Shown one piece after another: positions 35,407-44,888 of a stretch of DNA of 64,000 nucleotides. Numbering within the stretch: the stretch's first letter is position 1; each line of letters begins with the position of its first letter. Below the pieces are notes generated by a model. It was not told the DNA's origin, ran no database searches, and worked only from the letters and a program-made list of their open reading frames with translations. The translations under genes were made by a program, and so were the position numbers. The DNA is from Dyadobacter sp. CY312 (GTDB lineage Bacteria; Bacteroidota; Bacteroidia; Cytophagales; Spirosomataceae): NCBI RefSeq assembly GCF_021390535.1, contig NZ_JAJUXG010000018.1, positions 62,001-126,000 of the forward strand, written 5' to 3'.

Positions 35407-36546
35407 TTGCTTGGTTGGTACATCCCACCACTTTTTGTCGGGATAAATCGTGTCCAGTACAATCTGTTCTCCTATCATCGGCGTTGTCAGTTTTAAACCC
35501 AATTCCGCCGCTCGTTTGCTGATACGCTTTGGTGACTCATTCCAGGGATGCAAGCCCAGCGTGAATTTACCCCAGTGAACCGGCCAAACCACTTTTGCAC
35601 CAAGTTCTACACCAACCTGAGCCGTTTCTTCGGGCATCATATGTATGTAAGGCCACATTTCATTATACTGCCCGCATTCCAGAATAGCCAGGTCAAATGG
35701 TCCGAATTTACGACCAATCTCTCCAAAATGTTTTTCATATCCTGAATCTCCGCCAAGGAAAATCTTGTGTTCAGCAGATTGAAGTACGTAAGAAGCCCAT
35801 AATGATTTTCCTCTCCTAAAACTTCTTCCCGAAAAATGTCGGGCAGGTGTAGCAGTTAACCGCATTCCACCGCCAAGCGCATTGGTTTCTTCCCACCAGT
35901 CGAGCTCGGTGATGTTGCCGGATGCAATTCCCCAGTGAACCAAGTGTGCCCCTACACCAAGAGGAACAATGAATTTGGTTGGCATGCCTGCAAATTGTTT
36001 CAGGGTTTCATAATCCATGTGATCGTAATGATCATGTGAGAGAATTACAAAATGGATGGTCGGCAGATCTTTAAATTCAAAAACATGTGTTCCGTCGTAA
36101 TTCTTGGTTCCGGCCCATTGCACGGGAGAAGTCCTTTCGCTCAAAACGGGATCCATCAGAATGTTTTTCCCATTGATTTGCAACATATAAGCAGAATGCC
36201 CGAAATACGTAATCGTTGGTTTTGCAGCTGGCGCAAGCTTCAAATCTGTTTTTACGGATGGTAATTTAAAATCCGGATCGGTTTTGCTTTTATCGTTAAA
36301 CAAAAACTGAATTGCTAACTTGAACATGCTGGCGTTCGGGGCGCTCACCGGTGTATCAACCAGATTAACGAAACTTCCATCCTTGTAATTGGGCGATTTC
36401 CTGATGCGTTCCAGTCTCGGGCCGTCCGGGTCTTTGCCAAAAGATGCCTGCTGCATAAAAAGGAATAAGGCGACTCCGCCCAAAATTAAAATCCAGAGGA
36501 GTATAGCCATTGTTTTTTTTAAAATACGTATTGGTTTGTTGTTCAT
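35404..36546 (-). CDS. MBL-fold metallo-hydrolase (NAPE-PLD/UlaG-like)
   Basis: A 380-residue membrane-anchored enzyme: an N-terminal helix at about residues 11-30 (AILLWILILGGVALFLFMQQ) and a metallo-beta-lactamase-fold domain. The metal-binding SHDHYDHMDYETL motif (HxHxDH), a GGDSGYEKHF segment with Asp, and the final PVHWGKFTLGLHPWNE His are in place, so two metals should bind. The layout resembles N-acyl-phosphatidylethanolamine phospholipase D-like proteins; a phospholipid or lipid substrate is plausible but not shown. Confidence 0.88.
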   Translation of the reverse strand: MNNKPIRILKKTMAILLWILILGGVALFLFMQQASFGKDPDGPRLERIRKSPNYKDGSFVNLVDTPVSAPNASMFKLAIQFLFNDKSKTDPDFKLPSVKTDLKLAPAAKPTITYFGHSAYMLQINGKNILMDPVLSERTSPVQWAGTKNYDGTHVFEFKDLPTIHFVILSHDHYDHMDYETLKQFAGMPTKFIVPLGVGAHLVHWGIASGNITELDWWEETNALGGGMRLTATPARHFSGRSFRRGKSLWASYVLQSAEHKIFLGGDSGYEKHFGEIGRKFGPFDLAILECGQYNEMWPYIHMMPEETAQVGVELGAKVVWPVHWGKFTLGLHPWNESPKRISKRAAELGLKLTTPMIGEQIVLDTIYPDKKWWDVPTKQ

Positions 36547-36584
36547 GGATTCCTGATCCTATAATGAATGAAATGCCCGTAAAC

Positions 36585-36617
36585 AAAATTACCGGCCTCA
36601 TATAAAGCCGGTAAAAA
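36585..36617 (-). terminator. Minus-strand terminator for the M56 gene pair
   Basis: Arms ttaccggc (36589-36596) and gccggtaa (36607-36614) form an eight-base stem; on the minus strand it is followed by AATTTTG. It is 80 bases past the stop of the second M56 gene. Confidence 0.65.
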
Positions 36618-36697
36618 TAGTTTATTAAAATCAGATTTTGCATTATCGGTGTACTTGCATCACCTGGATTTTCGATATGCTATAAATCGTCTCGCAA

Positions 36698-38599
36698 TTA
36701 TTTCTCTTCAAATGCCGGCCTTCCCCTGATTTTTTCGACAGGCCATGTTTCAATCCACAAGATTTCACTCAACTTATTATCATAGTAACCTGCCAAATCG
36801 CCTTTCAATAAAATGATATTCTTGATCTCTTCGCGTAAAGGTTCCTGCCCGAAACCTACTTTTTTGGCGTTACGAAATCCATTCACTAAGCATGGCTCCT
36901 TATCTAATCGTTTCAAATCAAATGCATTTACATCCAAATACTCATAGTTATTTTCAAGCAAATCCGTTGGAGGCGCCTGGGACACCAGCTTGTATGTATA
37001 ATAGAGAATTGTGCTTTGTGTCTGATCATAAGCTTGGGCATTTTGATTAATACCAAAAACCTCATAGAATTTTTTATCTTTAAATGCTTCATTTACTACT
37101 CTATAATCTACTTCAAGATCATTCAAATAAACCTTTAGCACCCCATCATAACCCACCAGTTTACCGTATCCATCAAAATAGGCGTTTTTGAACTTTGTAA
37201 GAATTTCTTTGGGCTGAGGATATGCTTCCGCAAATGCCACTTTCAAATCGTACTCCGTTCTGAATTCCGATTCTTTCCTGTCCAGATATTGTTTAATATC
37301 ATTGCGGATGTTTTTAAACTTTCCGGAGTTGAAAAAACTATCCTTGGGTACATAGTACGGAAAAGTAGTATGCCGCTTAAATATTTTATTGCCTATTTCA
37401 TCATCTCTTGTCAGGAACGAAACCAAAAATTCTCCATCCCCCGGAACATCTTTTTTTAGTGACGACCCCATCGCGAACTTTTCATACTCTCCTTGCCCTG
37501 AAAGCCCATAGTATACCACCGAATCCTGAAACTTCTGTGTATCAAGTTCGTAATAGTAGAATCCGTCCCCATCACTTTTGATTATCTTTTTCAGTAATTT
37601 ATTCTCACTCGAAATTTCCAGTTTTAAAGGCATATTGGAAACTCTTTTGCCTGTTTCTCCGTCTACCAGCAGTCCTGCGATGTAAATTGTGTTCTTGTTC
37701 TGTACAAACTGCTGTTCAATATTGCTTCTGAATGCAACGAGTAACACAGAAATCAGAGGCAAAACAAACAGAAATCGTATCAGCTGTATTTTTGCCGTTT
37801 TCATTTTGTTCATCATAATAATGCGCTGTTTAAGTGATGAAAAATTAAATTGGTTGGCTATCCGAAATTCGGGCACACCAACGACTTTGAGAAGAAGATA
37901 CTGGTAAGATTTCGCGTCAACGCCGTTTTCCAAAACGGCACGGTCGGCTATATACTCAAGGTTCTGGCGAATGGCTGAACGGAGCATCCAGGCAAACGGA
38001 TTATACCAGTTCAGAATACAAAGTACTTCCGACCAGATGATGTCAATCGTATGCTTTTGTTTCACATGAATAAATTCGTGCAGCATAATTTCTTTGAGAT
38101 CGCTGTCGCCATGCAGGTTTCGGTTGAGGAAAATGGAATTACCAAAAGAAAATGGCGCAATGTTCTTCTCAACCTGAAACACTTTTACTCCAGCATCGGA
38201 GATCAGCCGGGACCGGCTCCTTATTTTGTAAAAAGAGAACAGGGAAATTATTCTCGTCATGAACACGACAGCTGCTCCTGTAACGAGTAAATACAACAGC
38301 ATATCCGTATAGCTCACTTGCGACATACCCGGGTTGATAACGGGTGCGGAAGCAGACTTTACCGTCAGGTCCTGCACAACCGGGACAAATTTAACGATTC
38401 CACTTTCTGAAAGTTTTGTCTCCCGAAGTTGGTATTCCACATCAATAAACGGAATTATAAAAGCAAGCAGACTGTATCCCAGCAAATACCATCTGTTCCA
38501 GTTGAAGAACGTGTATTTCCTTAAAACAAAATGATAAAAAACCGTTATCAGGGTCAGGCTGATCGACAATTTGACGACGTACTCAAGCAGAGGTGACAT
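36698..38599 (-). CDS. M56 family metallopeptidase (BlaR1-like), second copy
   Basis: A 633-residue membrane protease-sensor. Four hydrophobic segments are seen near residues 8-25, 36-52, 98-122 and 272-290. The zinc-peptidase domain holds LHEFIHVKQKH (HExxH at 174-178) and NLEYIADRAVLENG. The exported C-terminal part (about 300-633) is not a penicillin-binding domain: it begins with a carboxypeptidase-regulatory-like segment (IYIAGLLVDGETGKRVSN) and then has no known fold. With the preceding paralogue and the BlaI gene it should form a signal-activated protease/repressor circuit; the signal is unknown. Confidence 0.88.
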   Translation of the reverse strand: MSPLLEYVVKLSISLTLITVFYHFVLRKYTFFNWNRWYLLGYSLLAFIIPFIDVEYQLRETKLSESGIVKFVPVVQDLTVKSASAPVINPGMSQVSYTDMLLYLLVTGAAVVFMTRIISLFSFYKIRSRSRLISDAGVKVFQVEKNIAPFSFGNSIFLNRNLHGDSDLKEIMLHEFIHVKQKHTIDIIWSEVLCILNWYNPFAWMLRSAIRQNLEYIADRAVLENGVDAKSYQYLLLKVVGVPEFRIANQFNFSSLKQRIIMMNKMKTAKIQLIRFLFVLPLISVLLVAFRSNIEQQFVQNKNTIYIAGLLVDGETGKRVSNMPLKLEISSENKLLKKIIKSDGDGFYYYELDTQKFQDSVVYYGLSGQGEYEKFAMGSSLKKDVPGDGEFLVSFLTRDDEIGNKIFKRHTTFPYYVPKDSFFNSGKFKNIRNDIKQYLDRKESEFRTEYDLKVAFAEAYPQPKEILTKFKNAYFDGYGKLVGYDGVLKVYLNDLEVDYRVVNEAFKDKKFYEVFGINQNAQAYDQTQSTILYYTYKLVSQAPPTDLLENNYEYLDVNAFDLKRLDKEPCLVNGFRNAKKVGFGQEPLREEIKNIILLKGDLAGYYDNKLSEILWIETWPVEKIRGRPAFEEK

Positions 38600-38694
38600 A
38601 ACAATTCGGTTAAAGATTCACAGAATGCACTTCAATTTGTTAATCAGAATGTATAGTGTCGGAGAAACAGCGTCTGCCTTCCACGGAATGAAAC

Positions 38695-40656
38695 TTAATT
38701 GCTCGCAAATGCTGGTCGCTCAAAAACCTCATCCACTGGCCTGGTTTCAATCCAGAGTACTTTGTCCAGTTTTTTGTCATAATATCGGGCGAGTTTACCT
38801 TTAAAAACTGCAACCCTTTTTATCTCTTCTTTGAGCGGCTTCATATTACTCCCTACACCATATGTCTGGCGGAATCCATCCAGAAAATAGGCTTCATTAT
38901 CTAACCTACTGAGATCAAACGAACTCGCATCAATCCATTCGACATTTTTATCCTTAACCAGAGATGTTGGAGGCGCGTCTTTGTTTGTAGAAAAGGTATA
39001 ATAAAATAGGTCTCTGGAAGGCATCTCAGTATTGAAAAATATATCTGCATTATGTAATGAAACCAGCCCATCCCTACGCGCACGATTTATTTCATTGTAG
39101 GCAACTTCCTTTCCATCCAGGTGAAACTTTAATCTGCCCTCATAACCGATCAATGCTTGCTGCTGATTAAAATAAGCATTTTCAAATTTCGTGATCACTT
39201 GTTGCGGCCTTTTGTAGGCTTTTTGAAAGGCAATAATCAAATTCTGCTCTTTAAGTGGTTGTATACTTTCCTGTTGTAAAAAAGATTTTAGCGCATTTTT
39301 AATGTCAGAAGATTTATTCGAGTCAAAAAAGTTGTCCTGACTAACGTGATAATATGGGTAATGTGAATTCAGCACCCTTGGAGAGTTCGTTTTTCGTACG
39401 AAAGTTATTGGAAAATCAGCTTGCCCCAATCGGGCATTTCCAGCAGCTCGCCCTAATGCAAGAATTTCACCAATCGGCTTGCCATTTAAGGTAGATGTTG
39501 AACCAAAAGCAAAACCAGTGTACTCACCGTCCTCGTACAATATCCCATAGTACAAAACCGAGTCCAATGGATAATTGCTCGTGTCAAATTCATAGAAATA
39601 AAACCCGTCTGAGTCTGTTGAAATGCTTATAGCGGTTTGGCGATTTCCCAATTTTAGTTCCAACGGCAAATTCTCTATGGGATTACCAGTTCCTATTTCC
39701 AAGACAAGCCCAGATATGTAAATTGTCTTGTTTTCTTTACCTGATTTCACCCCCTCTGAATTAACCTGATTTTCAATATCCTGCCTGAACGCAACAAGTA
39801 AAACCGATATCAATGGTAATACAAACAGAAACCGTATCAACTGTATTCTTGCTGTTTTCATCTTGTTCATCATGATAATCCGTTCTTTAAGTGATGAAAA
39901 ATTAAACTGATTGGCTATACGGAATTCTGGCACGCCTACAACTTTTAAAAGAAGATATTGATAAGACTTTGCGTCAACGCCGTTTTCTAAAACAGCACGG
40001 TCGGCTATATACTCAAGGTTCTGGCGAATGGCTGAACGGAGCATCCAGGCAAACGGATTGTACCAGTTCAGAATACAGAGTACTTCCGACCAGATGATGT
40101 CAACGGTATGCTTTTGTTTTACATGAACAATTTCATGAAGCATAATTTCTTTGAGATCGCTGTCGTCATGAAGGTTTTTGTTGAGAAAAATGGAGTTACC
40201 AAACGAGAACGGTGTAATATTCTTTTCAACCTGAAATACCTTCACGTCACCATCGGAAATGAGCTGTGCGTTACTCCTCAGCTTGTAATAGGAAAATAAA
40301 GCCAGAATAACCCTCACAAACATAAGCAAACCGCCCACGAGCAAAATAGCAGTTAAAACCTCCGAACCGGTTACCGGAATTTCCTCAACCGATACAGGTT
40401 GTAAATGCGCCTGTGATACTGCAAAATTCTGAACAACCGGAATGACTTTAACCACCTCATGCTCCGAAAGTGCTACTTGCTTTAACGCCGGATCAATATT
40501 GATAAACGGGATAAAAAACGTCAGCAACGAATAGCCCAGCAAATACCATCTGTTCCAATTGAAGAAGGTGTATTTTCTTAAAACAAAATGATAGAAAACA
40601 CTGATGACCATCATTCCGATGGAAACTTTTACGACATATTCGATGTAAGGCGACAT
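38695..40656 (-). CDS. M56 family metallopeptidase (BlaR1-like), first copy
   Basis: A 653-residue paralogue of the next gene; the segment from the metalloprotease domain to the fourth helix is nearly identical in protein and close in DNA, pointing to tandem duplication. HEIVHVKQKH carries the HExxH motif, followed by WSEVLCILNWYNPFAWML. The C-terminal exported region again begins with a carboxypeptidase-regulatory-like segment (IYISGLVLEIGTGNPIEN) and diverges strongly from the copy downstream, suggesting different sensed signals. It lies 22 bases after the BlaI gene, in one operon. Confidence 0.88.
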   Translation of the reverse strand: MSPYIEYVVKVSIGMMVISVFYHFVLRKYTFFNWNRWYLLGYSLLTFFIPFINIDPALKQVALSEHEVVKVIPVVQNFAVSQAHLQPVSVEEIPVTGSEVLTAILLVGGLLMFVRVILALFSYYKLRSNAQLISDGDVKVFQVEKNITPFSFGNSIFLNKNLHDDSDLKEIMLHEIVHVKQKHTVDIIWSEVLCILNWYNPFAWMLRSAIRQNLEYIADRAVLENGVDAKSYQYLLLKVVGVPEFRIANQFNFSSLKERIIMMNKMKTARIQLIRFLFVLPLISVLLVAFRQDIENQVNSEGVKSGKENKTIYISGLVLEIGTGNPIENLPLELKLGNRQTAISISTDSDGFYFYEFDTSNYPLDSVLYYGILYEDGEYTGFAFGSTSTLNGKPIGEILALGRAAGNARLGQADFPITFVRKTNSPRVLNSHYPYYHVSQDNFFDSNKSSDIKNALKSFLQQESIQPLKEQNLIIAFQKAYKRPQQVITKFENAYFNQQQALIGYEGRLKFHLDGKEVAYNEINRARRDGLVSLHNADIFFNTEMPSRDLFYYTFSTNKDAPPTSLVKDKNVEWIDASSFDLSRLDNEAYFLDGFRQTYGVGSNMKPLKEEIKRVAVFKGKLARYYDKKLDKVLWIETRPVDEVFERPAFASN

Positions 40657-40678
40657 AACTATCCCGTTTTAAATGTCT

Positions 40679-41038
40679 CTACTTTTTTCCCTCAATTAAA
40701 CCTATAATCTCCTTCAATTCATCCGCCGATATCTTGTTTTTCTCCACAAAAAAGTTCACCATTTCTTTGTAAGAATTTTCAAAATAGTCTTTCACCACAT
40801 TTCCCATGAACTTCTGTTTGTAAGCCTCTTCGGTAATCGCAGGCGAATACAGATAGGCGTTACCGATCAGTCTGCTTTGCACGTAACCCTTCTTTTCAAG
40901 ATTCTTAATCGTAGAAGCCAGCGTGGTGTATGGTGGCAATGGCTCTGCAAGTGCTGCCATAAACGACTTGATATTTCCCTCTCCTATTTTCCAGACTGCC
41001 TGCATGGCGTCTTCTTCCTGTTGTGTTAGCTTTTCCAT
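40679..41038 (-). CDS. BlaI/MecI/CopY family transcriptional repressor
   Basis: A 119-residue winged-helix repressor. LTQQEEDAMQAVWKIGEG starts the DNA-binding domain, PLPPYTTLASTIKNLEKKGYV contains the recognition helix, and the C-terminal helices would dimerise. In known systems the repressor is cut by an M56 protease when the sensor binds its signal; here two M56 genes follow on the same strand. Overlapping palindromes directly upstream of the start codon are the likely operator, giving autoregulation of the three-gene unit. Confidence 0.95.
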   Translation of the reverse strand: MEKLTQQEEDAMQAVWKIGEGNIKSFMAALAEPLPPYTTLASTIKNLEKKGYVQSRLIGNAYLYSPAITEEAYKQKFMGNVVKDYFENSYKEMVNFFVEKNKISADELKEIIGLIEGKK

Positions 41039-41086
41039 ATCTACGAACTTTTCGTAAATCTACGATAAGTTCGTAGATTGTTGCAA
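41039..41086 (-). promoter_or_regulatory. Probable BlaI operator and overlapping promoter
   Basis: A perfect 12-base inverted repeat (atctacgaactt at 41039-41050 and its complement at 41067-41078) contains a second pair (tcgta/tacga at 41052-41065), so four TACGA/TCGTA half-sites alternate. They lie directly upstream of the repressor start codon. On the minus strand TAGATTTA (41055-41062) and TTG (41084-41086), 21 bases apart, resemble a Bacteroidetes promoter, so repressor binding would cover the promoter. Confidence 0.75.
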
Positions 41087-41187
41087 GAGTTTTGAAAAAT
41101 AAATTACGTCATGGCAAAAAATCATTACTTGTCATTCCCGCTTACAATCGCCAAATTGCAGTTAAGCTTTAAATAACTAAGACAAAT

Positions 41188-41697
41188 ATGTTCCCCTTCC
41201 GAATAGGACAAGGCTACGACGTACATCAAATGGTAGAAGGCCGGCCTTTCTGGCTTGGCGGTATTTTAATCCCTCACACTCATGGGGCAAAAGGACATTC
41301 CGACGCCGACGTTGTTTGCCATGTATTGTGTGACGCTCTTCTCGGTGCCGCCAACATGCGAAACATTGGTTATCATTTTTCGGATAAAGATCCGCAGTGG
41401 AAAGGTGTCGACAGCAAACTACTTTTGTCAAAAGTGCTGGAAATGATTCGTGAAAAAGGATTTGAAGTCGGTAATGTAGATGTTACAATTGTGCTTCAAA
41501 ACCCAAAGCTCAATCCCCACATTCCTGAAATGAAATCCTGCTTGTCCGAGGTCATGGGTGTTTCAGAAGAAGATATTTCTATAAAAGCGACAACTTCTGA
41601 ACATCTGGGTTTTGTGGGTCGGGAGGAAGGTATTGCCGCACATTGCGTTGCGCTAATTTACAACACTAGTTTAGCAACAAATTTTGGTACGAAATAA
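41188..41697 (+). CDS. ispF: 2-C-methyl-D-erythritol 2,4-cyclodiphosphate synthase
   Basis: Fifth enzyme of the MEP isoprenoid pathway; forms the cyclic diphosphate with loss of CMP. The 169-residue protein has FRIGQGYDVHQM (metal-binding Asp and His), GHSDADVVCHVLCDALLGA with the third ligand His, and IGYHFSDKDPQWKGVDS. The C-terminal segment KATTSEHLGFVGREEGIA is also conserved. The length is usual. It has no other MEP genes beside it; the next gene is an amidohydrolase 27 bases downstream. Confidence 0.96.
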   Translation: MFPFRIGQGYDVHQMVEGRPFWLGGILIPHTHGAKGHSDADVVCHVLCDALLGAANMRNIGYHFSDKDPQWKGVDSKLLLSKVLEMIREKGFEVGNVDVTIVLQNPKLNPHIPEMKSCLSEVMGVSEEDISIKATTSEHLGFVGREEGIAAHCVALIYNTSLATNFGTK

Positions 41698-41724
41698 AAC
41701 GATATACCTTTCAAATTTCCAAAA

Positions 41725-42864
41725 ATGAAATTGATAAAACTTCTCCCCTTTGCCCTTGCTATTGGTTTTACTTATCAATCACTTGCCCAGCAAACCCAAC
41801 CTAACATCACCCAACCACTGGGTTTCGAAGAATATGATCCCATTTCAACACTAAAAGTTGAAGAACACCCAGTTAAAAGAGCCAAGTTTCCATTTATTGA
41901 TGTTCACAATCATCAGTATCAGATGCCTACACAGGATTTGAAAGCGCTGACAAAACAAATGGACAGCCTGAATATGGGTATCATGGTTAATCTGAGCGGT
42001 CGTGGCTGGACACAGGAGTGGGCAGAAGGAACTGCAACGTTGAAAGGTTCGCTTGAAAATGTAGCTAAAAATGAGCCCAAGCGAATTGCCATTTTTACCA
42101 ATCTTCAATTTAAAGGATTTGGAGAAAAAGACTGGTCAGCAAAGGCTGTGAAGCAGCTGGAAGAGGATGTAAAAATGGGTGCGAAAGGCCTCAAAATATA
42201 TAAAAGTCTTGGTTTTAGTGGCATAAAAGACGACAAAGGTAACCGCGTTCCGGTGAGCGCGGCGGGACTTCAACCGATTTGGCAGAAATGTGGAGAACTG
42301 GGTATTCCTGTGATTATCCATACGGCGGACGTCCCGTCTTTCTGGGATCCGATGGATCGATACAACGAGCGCTGGCTGGAACTCAAAACACACCCTGGGC
42401 GCCGTCGCGGTCCGAATGATCCTGTTCCGTTTGATTCGCTTATAGCAGAACAGCATCACATTTTCCGAAACAATCCTAAAACGACTTTTATCAATGCGCA
42501 CATGGGTTGGTATCCCAACAACCTCAAAAAACTGGATAGTCTCATGACTGTGTTTCCAAATATGTATGTCGAGATTGGAGCAGTAATTGCTGAGCTTGGC
42601 CGCCAGCCACGTGCTGCAAAAAAGTTTTTTGACAAATATCAGGATCGCGTTTTATTTGGAAAAGACAGCTGGGTGCCTGCCGAATATGCCACTTACTTCC
42701 GAGTGCTTGAAACCGAGGACGAATATTTTCCTTACCACAAAAAATATCACGCGTTCTGGCGCATGTACGGAATGGGGGTATCGGACGAAGTGCTGAAAAA
42801 GCTTTATTACAAAAACGCGCTGAGGATCATTCCGGGACTGGATAAGAGTTTGTTCCCGAATTGA
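41725..42864 (+). CDS. Amidohydrolase family protein (exported)
   Basis: A 379-residue metal-dependent hydrolase of the amidohydrolase superfamily with a signal peptide (PFALAIGFTYQSLAQ). FIDVHNHQYQMP has the first metal-binding HxH, VIIHTADVPSFWDP and NAHMGWYPNNLKK hold two further histidines, and LFGKDSWVP the final Asp. The arrangement is that of the 2-amino-3-carboxymuconate decarboxylase-like TIM barrels. The substrate cannot be deduced. It follows ispF closely and may be read from the same promoter. Confidence 0.87.
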   Translation: MKLIKLLPFALAIGFTYQSLAQQTQPNITQPLGFEEYDPISTLKVEEHPVKRAKFPFIDVHNHQYQMPTQDLKALTKQMDSLNMGIMVNLSGRGWTQEWAEGTATLKGSLENVAKNEPKRIAIFTNLQFKGFGEKDWSAKAVKQLEEDVKMGAKGLKIYKSLGFSGIKDDKGNRVPVSAAGLQPIWQKCGELGIPVIIHTADVPSFWDPMDRYNERWLELKTHPGRRRGPNDPVPFDSLIAEQHHIFRNNPKTTFINAHMGWYPNNLKKLDSLMTVFPNMYVEIGAVIAELGRQPRAAKKFFDKYQDRVLFGKDSWVPAEYATYFRVLETEDEYFPYHKKYHAFWRMYGMGVSDEVLKKLYYKNALRIIPGLDKSLFPN

Positions 42865-42893
42865 TAACAGTTTTCAAACCCAATACCTATTTC

Positions 42894-43511
42894 ATGAAAC
42901 AAATAACCCCATATAGAACTGTTGATGAAGCACTTACCTCACTGGACAACGGCGGGCGGTTTTATAATATTTTCACCCGGGAGGAAGATGGGACTATTGC
43001 CCAGGCAGAATTAGCTAAAGTGGCTGGTTTATTTAACGAAAAGCAAAAGCTAATCCTTTTCCTTGACCTGTCTTTATCTCAGCTGGATACACAATCCAGA
43101 GAGTCAGTCATTTCCAAACTTGATGATCAGTTACGGGTTACTTACAAGAAGTATAAACCAATCGAGATGACCCCATCTGAGGTAAATGTGGTTGGGACAA
43201 AATCTTCAAATATAATTGTCACCGGCATCCCGGAAATGAAGGAATCAAAGAATTACTTTTCCGGAATGATATTGGTGCCGATAGGAAAAGCCTTTGTTCC
43301 GATTCCGATCAGCGACATGTATACTGTTTACGAAATTAAAGATGAGCAATCTTCTGAAATGATCCTGATTGCTCACGCCAAAGGTTCGGAAAAATTACCC
43401 GAAAAGAGAATTAAGGTTGGTGGTGTTTTAAAAGAGGTGAAGCCGAAAAAGAATGAAAAAGTAGTTGTTGAACAGTTTCTGGAAATTAACTATTTTCTGG
43501 ATTTGGATTGA
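42894..43511 (+). CDS. Hypothetical protein
   Basis: A 205-residue soluble protein, ATG at 42894; the open frame continues 11 codons upstream through the preceding stop region but the ATG start is natural. No signal peptide, helix-turn-helix or catalytic motif is visible. KNYFSGMILVPIGKAFVPIP in the middle and a lysine-rich C-terminus (RIKVGGVLKEVKPKKNEK) are the most distinct features, and the rest is a mixed alpha/beta pattern. It follows the amidohydrolase gene by 29 bases. Function unknown. Confidence 0.7.
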   Translation: MKQITPYRTVDEALTSLDNGGRFYNIFTREEDGTIAQAELAKVAGLFNEKQKLILFLDLSLSQLDTQSRESVISKLDDQLRVTYKKYKPIEMTPSEVNVVGTKSSNIIVTGIPEMKESKNYFSGMILVPIGKAFVPIPISDMYTVYEIKDEQSSEMILIAHAKGSEKLPEKRIKVGGVLKEVKPKKNEKVVVEQFLEINYFLDLD

Positions 43512-43580
43512 TCGGGTGATGCGATTGAAAGTACCAAAAACACTTTTTAATAAATCGCGTTACAAACCCTTAACCACTAC

Positions 43581-43603
43581 CACCCCGATTGCGAATCGGG
43601 GTG
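43581..43603. repeat. GC-rich hairpin between convergent genes
   Basis: Ten-base perfect arms (43581-43590 and 43594-43603) around loop gcg. It lies between convergent genes but lacks a T tract on either strand, so it is called a hairpin rather than a terminator. Confidence 0.6.
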
Positions 43604-43624
43604 AGCGCTATATAAGGGAAACTG

Positions 43625-44743
43625 TTACTTAAACGCCTTCGCCTCTTTTATCAAAGACTTATACTCCGATTTTTCAAGACACTTTTTGTAATACTCTTTC
43701 GCTTTGGTTTTGTTACCTGCCCGATTCGCAATACGGGCCAGTCCGGCATAAGCCATCGCATGATACTCCTTGGTGTACTGGGCGTCATGAGGAATTTTCA
43801 GGGCCAGCAAATATTCCTTTTGCGCTGCCGCATCACTTTTTGTATCCTTTTCATAACCTATCCCCTGAAATGTATGAAGCGCAATCGGGAAAAATCCACT
43901 GGTATATTTGCGTAAAGTCGTGGTATGTTTCGCAGCCTGATCATATTCTCCGGCCAGAAGTAAAGCCTCTGCATTTTTCATTACAAACACAGGGTTTTTA
44001 GGATACCAGTCCGTCAATTTGTTGAGATAAGGAACGGCTTTGTCCGGTTTCATTTCATATTTGATGTACAAATGAGCCAGGTAAAAGCAAGCCTCAGCAC
44101 GTGTGATCACTCCTTGTCTTGTGGCGATATCCACCTGTTTCAATCCCAATTCTTTATTCCCGTCTTTGAAAAATATCAGCAAAGGTTTCACCATGGGATG
44201 CAGCTCGGGATATACCTCAACGTAATAATTATACATGCCCGATGTAAAATAAAACTCCGGGTTTTTGTCCATCAGTTTCATCCCTTCCACAAATGCGTTA
44301 TAGGCTTTTTTTCCTTCTCCTGCCGCATTCAGCATTTCGCCACGGTAGTTGTACATCATGGCCATATATCCACGCGCTACCATGATGTAAAAAATCCCTT
44401 CCGGGTCCTTGGTATCCTTGCCAAATTTTTTATCCGTAGCACTCAGAGCCAGATTCAACTTTTGAATGTATTCCTTCGATTTTGTTGGGTTGTCCTTGAT
44501 CGGCAAGTGTTTCCAGTAAAGAATGAATGAGTCCAGAATATGCGTAACCGGATGATTGGGATACTTTTTCTCAACCTGATTGATAACGGCTTCGGCCTCG
44601 TCAAATTCGTAGTTGTAGATGTGATCCAGGCTTTTCTGAACTGTCTTTATTGACGCCGGGTCATTTAATAACTGTGCTTTCAGTATAAAAGGACAACAAA
44701 TCAGAAGTGTAATAATATAAAATACTCTTAAAGTAAATTTCAT
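43625..44743 (-). CDS. Tetratricopeptide repeat protein (exported)
   Basis: A 372-residue protein with a signal peptide (FYIITLLICCPFILKAQ) and a body of helical TPR repeats. The clearest units are near residues 30-65, 215-250, 250-285 and 320-360, with patterns such as CFYLAHLYIKYEMKPDKAVP and AYAGLARIANRAGNKTKAKE. TPR arrays mediate protein binding, here in the periplasm. No partner is evident from the neighbours. It is convergent with the hypothetical gene and divergent from an M16 peptidase gene. Confidence 0.82.
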   Translation of the reverse strand: MKFTLRVFYIITLLICCPFILKAQLLNDPASIKTVQKSLDHIYNYEFDEAEAVINQVEKKYPNHPVTHILDSFILYWKHLPIKDNPTKSKEYIQKLNLALSATDKKFGKDTKDPEGIFYIMVARGYMAMMYNYRGEMLNAAGEGKKAYNAFVEGMKLMDKNPEFYFTSGMYNYYVEVYPELHPMVKPLLIFFKDGNKELGLKQVDIATRQGVITRAEACFYLAHLYIKYEMKPDKAVPYLNKLTDWYPKNPVFVMKNAEALLLAGEYDQAAKHTTTLRKYTSGFFPIALHTFQGIGYEKDTKSDAAAQKEYLLALKIPHDAQYTKEYHAMAYAGLARIANRAGNKTKAKEYYKKCLEKSEYKSLIKEAKAFK

Positions 44744-44888
44744 GGCTTTTAGTATAAAAACGAAATGGTTTGGTGGAATCCCACCGGAACATTAGCTTTG
44801 TTTATAACCCCAAAATATACAACGTGGTTTCTAGGCGGATGTATATTTTATGACCTTAGATTATTACAATAAATTACTGATTCATAAT

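Noticed and set aside
36698-40656. Beta-lactam resistance sensors (true BlaR1/MecR1)
   Set aside because: The exported regions lack the SxxK, SxN and KTG motifs of penicillin-binding domains, and no beta-lactamase gene is nearby.
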